Shown here: piece by piece, positions 15,892 through 22,880 of the stretch | Position numbering within the stretch: position 1 is the first letter of the stretch | How the letters are laid out: every line of letters starts with the position of its first letter | Source: Bdellovibrionaceae bacterium UBA2351 | Lineage (GTDB): Bacteria; Bdellovibrionota; Bdellovibrionia; Bdellovibrionales; Bdellovibrionaceae | Direction: 5' to 3' | DNA length: 23,279 nt | NCBI GenBank assembly: GCA_002344565.1 | Contig: DDTZ01000068.1 | Span: 741 to 24,019, forward strand | The notes under the pieces: model-generated | Told to the model about the DNA's origin: nothing | The model's input: only the letters and a program-made list of their open reading frames with translations | Databases searched by the model: none | Made by a program: the position numbers and the translations under genes

Positions 15892-15930
15892 AGAGATTCT
15901 GAAACGATGATGAATCGTTTCAGAATCTCT
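15892..15930. terminator. Perfect 17-bp hairpin between convergent genes
   Basis: The arms 15892-15908 and 15914-15930 are exact reverse complements (17 bp) around a 5-base loop GATGA. The hairpin sits 4 bases after the rhlE stop and 7 bases beyond the stop of the convergent zrgA-like gene. It would work from both sides, but neither strand has the T-run of a standard intrinsic terminator. It may stop transcription in another way or protect both mRNA 3' ends. Confidence 0.7.
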
Positions 15931-15937
15931 AGGCGGA

Positions 15938-16450
15938 CTATTTAACTTCTAAAGTCGTCTTTTTCTTACGAATTTCCGTTTTCAGCTGAAGTTCACCCGC
16001 TAAAACGGTAGCGTTGATATCTTTCAATTTTTTCATAGATGTAAAATCAAAAAGGATCGTAGTGCCTTGTAAAGGCTTAGTGCAGGTGATATCAAAGCGC
16101 GCGACAAAATCGGCGTGATGATCGTCATTCGCATCGGAAATCATTTCAATAGATTTTTTTTCGAATTTGCAGCCAAGGTTTGAATCGAATTGAACGTACT
16201 TTGCGATATTGGTCTCAAAATCGACTTTGGCGGTCGTTAACTTCTGCTTATCTTTGTCAGATTTAGCTTGATGCTCAAAACCAACGATGCTTTCTGCCGG
16301 TGATTTGAACTCAAGCTGTCCTACCAAGCTATCAAATGCGATAGATAGCTCAGCATGGCCATGACTGTGGGCTTTGTGCTCACGGTGTTTTTTGTCTTGA
16401 GCGTTTGCAAATAATGAAATGAATAGGAGTCCTGTAAAAATAGATTTCAT
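15938..16450 (-). CDS. ZrgA-like (DUF2796) periplasmic zinc-binding protein
   Basis: The 170-residue protein has a signal peptide (likely cut after ANA, residue 17). A His-rich stretch follows at the mature N-terminus (His22, 25, 28, 30, 32), then HAELSIAFDSLVGQLEFKSPAESIVGFEHQA. This HGHAEL...L.....SPA..IVGFEH pattern is the hallmark of DUF2796/ZrgA, a zinc-binding periplasmic protein of zinc-uptake loci in Vibrio and Pseudomonas. A second acidic/His patch (DANDDHHADF) lies near residues 107-116, and two Cys (in NLGCKF and ITCTKP) may form a disulfide. It is the last gene of the leftward operon, 14 bases after the FixH-like gene, with AAGGAA before the ATG. The usual ABC transporter genes are not beside it. 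Confidence 0.8.
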   Translation of the reverse strand: MKSIFTGLLFISLFANAQDKKHREHKAHSHGHAELSIAFDSLVGQLEFKSPAESIVGFEHQAKSDKDKQKLTTAKVDFETNIAKYVQFDSNLGCKFEKKSIEMISDANDDHHADFVARFDITCTKPLQGTTILFDFTSMKKLKDINATVLAGELQLKTEIRKKKTTLEVK

Positions 16451-16464
16451 AAATTCCTTAACAC

Positions 16465-16920
16465 TTAGTGATGGTTATTATCTTCAGGCAATATGATGTT
16501 GAAGCTGCGAGTTTCTTTCTGGCCATTTTTATCTGTAATAACGACTTGGACTTCCCATAAGCCGCCCATTACGAAATAAATGTTTCGTACAGCGTAACGA
16601 CCAGGAACAACATTTCCATTTGAATCAACGACACGGCTGATTTGTGTCGGCGCTGAACCGTGACCCATATCCGGCATCCATAAGACGACTTCAATTGTGT
16701 CATCCGCTAGCTCAACGAATGAGTGATCTTTGGCATTGCGAGTGTCTAAAGTTAAAAAAGACTCTTTGCCTACTTCCGGTTGCGCCGTCAGTTGAGTGTG
16801 AACATGAAGCGTTTTGTTTTTAAATTCTAAGTGAGCTTTTAAACTGTTCTGTTGTGGATGGTCGGTGTGAGCCCAGGATAGAGTGGCTGCGAAAACAAGT
16901 GCGATGATAGATTTAGTCAT
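16465..16920 (-). CDS. FixH/YtkA-like periplasmic protein with Met/His motif
   Basis: The 151-residue protein has a signal peptide ending SWA (residue 17), so the mature chain may start with His18 in HTDHPQQ. The rest is a single Ig-like beta-sandwich. It carries VVLWMPDMGHGSAPTQ (about 77-92) and a GRYAVRNIYFVMGGLWEVQVVI strand pair, the pattern of FixH/YtkA-type domains, and ends in NNHH. Met and His in MPDMGHG plus a possible N-terminal His suggest copper or zinc binding; this is inference. The middle gene of a leftward operon (12 bases after the propeller gene, 14 before the ZrgA-like gene), it has AGGA 7 bases before the ATG. It is paralogous to the lipoprotein at 18541-19017 in the opposite operon. 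Confidence 0.75.
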   Translation of the reverse strand: MTKSIIALVFAATLSWAHTDHPQQNSLKAHLEFKNKTLHVHTQLTAQPEVGKESFLTLDTRNAKDHSFVELADDTIEVVLWMPDMGHGSAPTQISRVVDSNGNVVPGRYAVRNIYFVMGGLWEVQVVITDKNGQKETRSFNIILPEDNNHH

Positions 16921-16932
16921 AGTGGTGTCCTT

Positions 16933-17901
16933 TTATTTAGGCATGAATTGAGAGCGGTTCATAACTAATTTAGTTTTTTTATAGTAGCTGCCTTCGCCGG
17001 GGCCTGGCATCTGAGAAAAGCACGTATAGTAATATTTATCGTCCATTAATGCTTTTCCTTTCGGGGTGCCTTCTAGCGGAAACTTAAAGATGCGTAACGT
17101 GGGTTTAACATTTTTTGCCGTTAAGACCGAATCAATTGAATACGTCCATATCGGGTTGCCGTAAAAGCTTAGTACCAGTGATTTCTGATCTGCGTTGACG
17201 CTATCTAAACCCGGGGGAAGTCCATCAATTTCGCGAATCACCGTTTCTGTTTTTAAATCGATGACGACTATCCCACGGAAGGGCGCTTTTTGGGTTGGAC
17301 TAACTAATGTGTAGCTGTCTAAAACTATAAATGCATGCTGTCCAGAGACGGCTACTCCGCGCGCGACTGATTCTAAACTACCTTGAGAAATTAAGGGAAT
17401 CGTCAGAGTCACGCGTTTTAGGTTTAAATCAAAAATAGAAACACCTAAACGTCCATGTGCGATAACAAGTTTATTTTGATAGACGGCAAAGCTTTGCGCG
17501 TGTTCTTCGTCAGCGTAACGTCCATCTGTGCTGTTCGTGTGATAGGTAGCTACGCGCTGGCGAGCTGCCATGTCCCATTCTTCAATTCCACTGTATGTCA
17601 GAACGTAGGTTTTGTTTTGATGAGTTAGAACATCAATAACAGAGTCATTAGCTAACACCTGATTTTCTTTGAATGTGTTAAAGTCGATAAAGCGCAATAC
17701 AGACGGTTGCGGACTGCGACTCGATTGTGAGCCGGTCCAATATGACCCAAAACCAGTATAGATGAACTGTTGATCGGCCCGTAAGAAATTGCCGCAGCTA
17801 GAGAGCTGTTCGACGGCTTGTTTCATGGCGTCTGAAGCTGAGGCAGCGAAACTTGGCGCTGTCATTAAAACCAAGATCGTAAAGAGAGAAAATGTTTTCA
17901 T
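16933..17901 (-). CDS. Exported beta-propeller-like protein
   Basis: The 322-residue protein has a signal peptide (likely cut after SFA, about residue 19). It is built of repeated short beta segments in the style of YVTN/WD-like propellers, for example VLRFIDFNTFKENQVL, TYVLTYSGIEEWDMA, KLVIAHGRLGVSIFDL, GIVVIDLKTETVIREIDGLPPG and NPIWTYSIDS. Two Cys are in SSCGNFL and YTCFSQM. No enzyme signature is seen. Propellers of this type often act as binding platforms or scaffolds in the periplasm. It is the first gene of the leftward operon, with AAGGA 6-7 bases before the ATG, and is divergent from the redoxin gene across 77 bases. A metal- or protein-binding role is suggested only by its neighbours. 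Confidence 0.75.
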   Translation of the reverse strand: MKTFSLFTILVLMTAPSFAASASDAMKQAVEQLSSCGNFLRADQQFIYTGFGSYWTGSQSSRSPQPSVLRFIDFNTFKENQVLANDSVIDVLTHQNKTYVLTYSGIEEWDMAARQRVATYHTNSTDGRYADEEHAQSFAVYQNKLVIAHGRLGVSIFDLNLKRVTLTIPLISQGSLESVARGVAVSGQHAFIVLDSYTLVSPTQKAPFRGIVVIDLKTETVIREIDGLPPGLDSVNADQKSLVLSFYGNPIWTYSIDSVLTAKNVKPTLRIFKFPLEGTPKGKALMDDKYYYTCFSQMPGPGEGSYYKKTKLVMNRSQFMPK

Positions 17902-17978
17902 AATGCTTCCTTTTTAATAGAATCAGTCTTAGCAAAGAAATTTTTCAAAGGCACTCCACTTTTAGGAAATAGTGAGTT

Positions 17979-18551
17979 ATGCCTACAGGTATGAGAACCA
18001 TAATATTAAGCCTCATTATTTTTTGGATAGCTCCCGTTTTTTCTGCTGCGAAATTAAGCATGATAGATGGGGCGGATGCTCTGAAGGACGGTGAGGTTCA
18101 TATCACCAGCGAAGGAGCCAAAGGTTTAGTGGTGGTTTTCTTGTCGGCGAAATGTCCATGTTCTGACAGTCATATCGCCGAGTTAAAGAGCTTATCTAAA
18201 GATTTCCCTGAATTTAAATTTATCGCCGTAAATTCGAATACCGATGAAACGAACGAGCAGTCTAAAGAGTATTTTAATCGTGTTAAGCTCGAATTCCCTG
18301 TCGTGAAAGATAAAAACTTGGAAATCGCCGATCGTTATAAGGCTTTCAAAACGCCCCATGCGTTTATAGTGTCGCCAGATGGTGTCGTGGTTTATCAGGG
18401 CGGTGTTTCAAGTAGTCGTCAGTTTGCGACAGCAGATCGTAAATTTTTACGTGAAGCCTTGGTTAATTTACATGATGGTAAAGCTGTTGCTACCCCAGAG
18501 AGTCGTACTTTGGGATGCGTGATCACCCGCGGAGAAAAAAATGTCTGGTAA
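17979..18551 (+). CDS. Exported thioredoxin-fold redoxin (AhpC/TSA-like) with CPC motif
   Basis: The 190-residue protein has an N-terminal signal or anchor segment (about 6-23) and a thioredoxin fold: GLVVVFLSAKCPCSDSH with Cys59-Pro-Cys61 at the active-site turn, FKFIAVNSN, a TPHAFIVSPDG cis-Pro loop and VVYQGGVSS. A further Cys180 sits in RTLGCVITR near the end, a feature of this exported redoxin subgroup as I remember it. CXC instead of CXXC suggests a disulfide isomerase, peroxidase or metal-chaperone role rather than plain thioredoxin. ATG 17979 is the start used; a second Met at 17991 is possible. First gene of the rightward operon; the next gene overlaps its 3' end by 11 bases. No distinct operator is seen in the 77-base divergent gap. 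Confidence 0.8.
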   Translation: MPTGMRTIILSLIIFWIAPVFSAAKLSMIDGADALKDGEVHITSEGAKGLVVVFLSAKCPCSDSHIAELKSLSKDFPEFKFIAVNSNTDETNEQSKEYFNRVKLEFPVVKDKNLEIADRYKAFKTPHAFIVSPDGVVVYQGGVSSSRQFATADRKFLREALVNLHDGKAVATPESRTLGCVITRGEKNVW

Positions 18552-19017
18552 AATGGTATCGATCATTTGTGTTTCAATACTTGTTCTAGCTAATTGCGCG
18601 CGTCCTAAATACGTTGAAGAGACAACGTCTAATCAGACGCCCGCAGGGAAGGTAGAGGTCGCCGCTGAATGTTCAGCTGTGTTTTCAGAATCGAAGTATT
18701 GCTTAAGCTGGTACTGGGAAAATAAACCAACATCCAAGCAAACGGGCAGTTTAATTTTTAAAGTGTATCGTCTGAATCAATTTGATAAAACGGCAGTTCC
18801 TGTTGATTTCAAGTCAACTCCGGATGTTATTTTGTGGATGCCGAGTATGGGGCATGGATCAACGCCGACTCAGACCGCGCGATTAGATGTGGGAACCTAT
18901 CGCGTCTCAAATGTGTTTTTCATTATGCCCGGAGACTGGGAGATTCGTTTTCTTGTGAAAGATGAAAACGATGCCGCTAAAATTGCGGATGGTGTGAATG
19001 TTGCGATTGGTATTTAG
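18541..19017 (+). CDS. FixH/YtkA-like lipoprotein, paralogue of the protein at 16465-16920
   Basis: The 158-residue product has a hydrophobic N-terminus ending VLANC (Cys19), an acceptable though not ideal lipobox. After a linker and a variable strand region it carries VILWMPSMGHGSTPTQ and TYRVSNVFFIMPGDWEIRFLV, nearly the same core as the FixH-like protein of the opposite operon. Two extra Cys (in AECSAVF and KYCLSW) may form a disulfide. It lacks the His-rich ends of its paralogue. GGAG lies 7 bases before ATG 18541, inside the redoxin gene, and the next gene overlaps its end by 20 bases, so the three rightward genes are tightly coupled. A metal-binding role is inferred from MPxMGHG and context. 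Confidence 0.75.
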   Translation: MSGKMVSIICVSILVLANCARPKYVEETTSNQTPAGKVEVAAECSAVFSESKYCLSWYWENKPTSKQTGSLIFKVYRLNQFDKTAVPVDFKSTPDVILWMPSMGHGSTPTQTARLDVGTYRVSNVFFIMPGDWEIRFLVKDENDAAKIADGVNVAIGI

Positions 19018-19894
19018 TCTTTTGTTTGTTTTGGCTACGAATTATGCGTGGTCAGCAGCTTGCTGCGGTGGCGGGTTGTCAGTTCCCACTATGATCATCA
19101 GTGATGATAGAGCCCAGTTTTCGACTTCCTATGGTGTAACGCACGTAACGGTTGATAACGTCGACGATCAAGGAATTTGGCGACGTTGGGATCAACATCA
19201 AAGCGTGCAGACTTTAAAAATTGAAGGTGCCCATATTCTAGCGGATCGATGGCAAGTCGGTGCGTCCATTCCGGTGATAACTCGTCAGTACGGGGATCAA
19301 ACATTTTCTGGTCTTGGCGACATCGCGACCTCGTTAAGCTACGAATATTTATCAGATTGGAATTATAATCCCTACCGTCCAAAAGGAATCGGATTCATCC
19401 AGTTGAATTTGCCAACTGGGAAGTCACGCGCAGATTCAGAAGTTGGTGGCCTTGATTCGCGGGGAAATGGTTTTTGGGCATTAGGAGCCGGAACTATGCT
19501 AAGCAAGTCGTGGGCGATCTGGGATGTCTTTGTTTTGCTTGAATGGCATCGCTCGTTTGAAAAGTCGGTGAATACGTCTTTGGTTCAAGGTACTGTGTAT
19601 CCTGGTTATGGTTCGAATTTAGGTTTTGGTTTTGGCTATAATTGGGCGATGTATCGAGCCGGTTTTAGTTTAACCCAAACTCAAGAAGACACGATGGAAA
19701 TTAAATCAAATAATATTAACATCAAGCAAGGCTTCGAGCGTTGGTCGACGATGGGTGTGTCTTTTAGCTATCTCCAAGGTGAATCATGGTCATGGACAGT
19801 GACTTACAGCGATCAGACGTTGTTTGGTGATCCGTTGAATACCAGTCTTGGGAAAAGCTTAGGGCTTCAACTTCAACATCGCTGGGCTCGTTAA
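18998..19894 (+). CDS. Outer-membrane beta-barrel protein with Cys-Cys-Gly-rich N-terminus
   Basis: The 298-residue protein has a signal peptide (about 1-20). The mature N-terminus then reads ACCGGG (Cys22-Cys23), followed by alternating amphipathic strands typical of a monomeric outer-membrane barrel: WQVGASIPVITRQYG, GDIATSLSYEYL, GIGFIQLNLPTG, NLGFGFGYNWAMYRAGFSL, WSWTVTYSDQ and a C-terminal LQLQHRWAR. LNLPTGKS and GLGDI are common to porin-like, transporter-type barrels. The paired Cys at the mature N-terminus could bind a metal or be lipidated, although the site lacks a good lipobox. Last gene of the rightward operon, overlapping the lipoprotein gene by 20 bases. It may be the outer-membrane channel or sensor for whatever the cluster handles. 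Confidence 0.78.
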   Translation: MLRLVFSLLFVLATNYAWSAACCGGGLSVPTMIISDDRAQFSTSYGVTHVTVDNVDDQGIWRRWDQHQSVQTLKIEGAHILADRWQVGASIPVITRQYGDQTFSGLGDIATSLSYEYLSDWNYNPYRPKGIGFIQLNLPTGKSRADSEVGGLDSRGNGFWALGAGTMLSKSWAIWDVFVLLEWHRSFEKSVNTSLVQGTVYPGYGSNLGFGFGYNWAMYRAGFSLTQTQEDTMEIKSNNINIKQGFERWSTMGVSFSYLQGESWSWTVTYSDQTLFGDPLNTSLGKSLGLQLQHRWAR

Positions 19895-19902
19895 GATTTC
19901 TT

Positions 19903-19911
19903 TGCTATAAA
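19903..19911 (+). promoter_or_regulatory. Extended -10 promoter candidate for the histidine kinase gene
   Basis: TGC plus TATAAA (19906-19911) is a near-perfect extended -10 element just after the barrel gene's stop. It would start transcription near 19918, about 70 bases before the kinase ATG. No good -35 is seen. Confidence 0.45.
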
Positions 19912-19927
19912 ATTTCATTCAAGATTT

Positions 19928-19963
19928 CAAAATACCCCATTTCCGTGATTGCAAAATATCCCA
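19928..19963. repeat. Imperfect direct repeat CAAAATAYCCCA upstream of the kinase
   Basis: CAAAATACCCCA (19928-19939) and CAAAATATCCCA (19952-19963) match at 11 of 12 bases and start exactly 24 bases apart. They lie between the candidate promoter and the kinase start, so they could be a paired operator or act in the mRNA leader. No regulator can be named. Confidence 0.45.
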
Positions 19964-19986
19964 GCGGCAGAGTAACGTAATTCTTG

Positions 19987-21879
19987 ATGAAGCGATTAGA
20001 TGATTACCGCCAATATTTATTTCTTTCCTCGGAGCTTTTCTGCTCTATCAATTTGGAAGGGGAAATCAGGGAGCCGGCTGGGCCGTGGTTAGAAAAAACA
20101 GGCTTATCGATTGATCTTCTTAGAACGAGTAATATCTTTAAATATATTCACAATGATGATGTCGGTGTTTTACGAAATGCCATGCTTAGGGCCTTTACAC
20201 CTCAAACGACGGGACTGCGAATCAAAAACGCCCTAGGCGAAGCCATTTGGTTTGAAGTGACTGTATCGCAGTCTTATGAAGACGGCGTTTTTATTTTCCG
20301 CGGGGTAGATATTTCGGGTCGTATTCGAAAAGATATGGATAGCTCAACGCAGACGCGGTCTTTGTTGCAGGAGCTTGGTTCTGTAAAGCAAAGACTAGAG
20401 CTAGCTATTCGTGCGGTTAAATTTGGTGTTTGGGATTGGAATATCAAAACAGGTCTGTTGATTTGGGATACTTACATGTACGAGCTGTTTGAAATCAATG
20501 AAAACGATTTCACAAGTGACTACGAAGCGTTCGAAAGGACGCTGGTGGAAGACGATCGTCAGCGTGTACAACAAGAATTAAATGCCGCTTTTAAAACGGG
20601 AGCCACCGAGTTTGAAACTGAATTTCGGGTCGTTACTGGTAGTGGAAAAATTAAAATTATAAAAGCCGTCGCTAGCTGTTTCTACGATTATCAAGGCAGT
20701 ATCGATCGCCTAGTTGGAAATAACTGGGATATTACGGCCAGCCGAGAAACAGAGTTAAAATTAAAAGAAGCTCATTCTGAAATTGATAGGTTTTTTGCAA
20801 TTTCTTTGGATCCGCTGTGTGTGGCGGGTGCCGATGGTTATTTGCGGCGAGTTAACACTGCGTTTGTAGATATATTGGGATATTCCGTAGACGAATTAAC
20901 ATCAAGACCATATCTTAGTTTCGTTCATCCCGATGATCATGAAAAGACATTAAAAGAACACGAGAAACTAAAGCAAGGAATTCCAACCATTCGTTTTGAA
21001 AATCGCTATATAACTAAAGATGGTTCGTATCGTTACTTCAGTTGGGTAGTAAAGCCAGATCCAGAAAGTGGATTGTTCTATGCAGCGGTTCGAGATTTAA
21101 CTGAACAGGTGAAGCAGCAACACGAGGCCATGCAGTCAGCACAAATGACGACATTGGGTGAAATGGCCAGCGGTGTAGCCCACGAAATTAATAACCCACT
21201 GGCCATCGTTCAAGGTAAAGTTCGTCAAATTGATCGGGCCATCCAAAATGAAAACATCGAGGTCGACAAAATTCGATCGGATATTCAGAAAATTGTCGCG
21301 ACGACAGATCGTATTGTTAAAATTGTTAAAGGATTGCGTTCGTTCTCTAGAGATTCTTCGAAAGATCCGTTTGAATTGACAAGTTTAACGTCGGTTGTTA
21401 GTGGAGTTTTAGATTTAAGTACGGAGCGTTTCAAAAATCATGGTGTTGAATTGCGGGTGCGTGTTGATTCCGATGTCGTGATACAGTGTCGCGGGGGACA
21501 AATTTCCCAAGTGCTGATGAATTTGGTGAATAATGCTCATGATGCTGTTTTAAGTTTGAATTCCGATTCATCTGAAAAGTGGGTTGAAATCTATGTCCAT
21601 AGAACACGATCTTCTGCAGTAGTGGAAGTTACGGATTCTGGTCGTGGTATCGCGGATGATGTTGTTGATAAAATGATGCAGCCGTTTTACACAACGAAAG
21701 GTGTTGGTAAAGGTACCGGCTTAGGTTTGAGTATTTCAAAAGGTATTGCCGAAGAACACAATGGGATCCTTAAATACGATGTTTCGTCCGGCCACACACG
21801 ATTTATTTTAGAGTTACCGATCAATCAAGGAATCAAAGAATCGAATCGTTTCCGTCTGGACGCTCTCGGCCACATCTGA
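19987..21879 (+). CDS. Cytoplasmic multi-PAS sensor histidine kinase
   Basis: From ATG 19987 the protein has 630 residues and no membrane helix. It has three PAS domains (about 8-115, 138-252 and 265-375); the second and third resemble PAS_3 (FGVWDWNIKTG...VEDDRQRV; GYSVDEL...FVHPDDHE). HisKA follows with the phosphoacceptor His399 in VAHEINNPL, then an HATPase domain with N box (NLVNNAHDAV), G1 (DSGRGI), F (MMQPFYTTK) and G2 (GKGTGLGLSIS). It should autophosphorylate on a cytoplasmic signal. No response regulator is adjacent, so the partner is elsewhere. The catalytic domain ends at about ILELPI; the last 20 or so residues are coded inside the 3' end of the convergent hydrolase gene (66-base overlap). 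A TTG at 19984 is an alternative start. No Shine-Dalgarno is seen. Confidence 0.88.
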   Translation: MKRLDDYRQYLFLSSELFCSINLEGEIREPAGPWLEKTGLSIDLLRTSNIFKYIHNDDVGVLRNAMLRAFTPQTTGLRIKNALGEAIWFEVTVSQSYEDGVFIFRGVDISGRIRKDMDSSTQTRSLLQELGSVKQRLELAIRAVKFGVWDWNIKTGLLIWDTYMYELFEINENDFTSDYEAFERTLVEDDRQRVQQELNAAFKTGATEFETEFRVVTGSGKIKIIKAVASCFYDYQGSIDRLVGNNWDITASRETELKLKEAHSEIDRFFAISLDPLCVAGADGYLRRVNTAFVDILGYSVDELTSRPYLSFVHPDDHEKTLKEHEKLKQGIPTIRFENRYITKDGSYRYFSWVVKPDPESGLFYAAVRDLTEQVKQQHEAMQSAQMTTLGEMASGVAHEINNPLAIVQGKVRQIDRAIQNENIEVDKIRSDIQKIVATTDRIVKIVKGLRSFSRDSSKDPFELTSLTSVVSGVLDLSTERFKNHGVELRVRVDSDVVIQCRGGQISQVLMNLVNNAHDAVLSLNSDSSEKWVEIYVHRTRSSAVVEVTDSGRGIADDVVDKMMQPFYTTKGVGKGTGLGLSISKGIAEEHNGILKYDVSSGHTRFILELPINQGIKESNRFRLDALGHI

Positions 21880-22785
21880 TGTTTCATTATCGAGTTCATG
21901 TAAAGCACCGTCGTATTTAATTATTTTAAAGTGAGACGCATTTTCTTCTAAGGTCTTAATGGTTTTATCACGGTTTACATAGGTGTCTTCTTCGCCGGAT
22001 AGAAAAACTAACCCTGGTATATTCCTATCTATTTTCCAAGTGCGTGCTTGAAATGATGTCAGTAACAGATTGGTTGCAAAACTCATCACGTAAAACGGGG
22101 ACTTCGGTTTGATCGGATCCAGATGGGGATTGGGTTGATGTGTGTATTTTTGACGAGTGAGTGTGTCTTCGGTAATAATTTGTTTAAATAGGAAGGCGCG
22201 ACTGGGATGTTCTGCAGATTCGCCAACTAATGTGCGTGGGTGAATGCCTGGCGCTATGAGTACGACGGCATCAGCCCGTTTTTCAAAAGCCATTCGATAA
22301 CTCGCTAATCCACCTGTCGACCAGCCAATTAGTAATTTTTTAGAGCGCGAACAATCGTGTCCAAACTCATTGGTAACGTTTTTATAGTGGTTCCAAATAA
22401 ATTCGGCTTGTTCTGGAATTTCATATTCCGTTCGCAACCCTGTCGAAGTTTTGATTCTTGTTTTATCCATTGAACCTTGCGATCCGCCCTGACCTAGGTA
22501 ATCAAAATAGATGATACGGTATCCATTTTCTTGAAGCTTTGAAAAGTAAGGCTGATGATTTCGGATTGAATCTCCTAGGCCTTGAAGGTAGATCACGCAG
22601 CCTTTCAAACGATCTCTTTCTAGCAGGTAACCGGCACGCAAATTTAATCCTAAAGGCGGGTAGTTAACCATTTCTAGTACCTGTTTAGGCAGAGACTCAC
22701 TAGAATCGCTATTTGGATTCCGAATGGTTTTATGTGTGCAGGACGATAAAAATAGACATGTAGTTAGAAAGAGTATTGATTTCAT
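21814..22785 (-). CDS. Alpha/beta-hydrolase lipoprotein
   Basis: The 323-residue product has a lipoprotein signal with lipobox LSSC (Cys16). The alpha/beta-hydrolase fold follows: VIYLQGLGDSIRNHQPY (oxyanion strand), RIIYFDYLGQGGSQGS, the nucleophile elbow GWSTGG with Ser156, a late Asp near 267 in SGEEDTYVN, and His296 in GALHELDNE. This is the layout of the monoacylglycerol-lipase-like (Hydrolase_4/S33) group, which cleaves ester bonds of lipids or small substrates. A lipid anchor puts it at the periplasmic side of a membrane. No Shine-Dalgarno precedes the ATG; a short inverted repeat lies just upstream. It overlaps the kinase gene tail-to-tail. Confidence 0.82.
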   Translation of the reverse strand: MKSILFLTTCLFLSSCTHKTIRNPNSDSSESLPKQVLEMVNYPPLGLNLRAGYLLERDRLKGCVIYLQGLGDSIRNHQPYFSKLQENGYRIIYFDYLGQGGSQGSMDKTRIKTSTGLRTEYEIPEQAEFIWNHYKNVTNEFGHDCSRSKKLLIGWSTGGLASYRMAFEKRADAVVLIAPGIHPRTLVGESAEHPSRAFLFKQIITEDTLTRQKYTHQPNPHLDPIKPKSPFYVMSFATNLLLTSFQARTWKIDRNIPGLVFLSGEEDTYVNRDKTIKTLEENASHFKIIKYDGALHELDNETSDVAESVQTETIRFFDSLIDR

Positions 22786-22838
22786 ACGATGTTTATCGTC
22801 TCGTATCCAGATTTCTTAATGGCTGTCTCAAAGTGAGA
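22786..22838. promoter_or_regulatory. Inverted repeats in the divergent intergenic region
   Basis: ACGAT-gttt-ATCGT (22786-22799) is nested in a wider ATACGA (22784-22789)...TCGTAT (22801-22806) pair. A second palindrome, TCTCA-AAG-TGAGA, lies at 22826-22838. All sit between the hydrolase gene and the divergent lipoprotein gene, where operators would be expected. They are short, and chance occurrence is possible. Confidence 0.3.
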
Positions 22839-22880
22839 TATTTGATAAAGTTCAGGCTTCTAAATGCCGAAGATAATTAT

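Noticed and set aside
17902..17978. Search for a Zur, Fur or CueR-type operator between the divergent envelope operons
   Set aside because: I see no palindrome resembling those boxes; only A/T-rich sequence and a ribosome site for the leftward operon. Metal regulation therefore has no direct sequence support.
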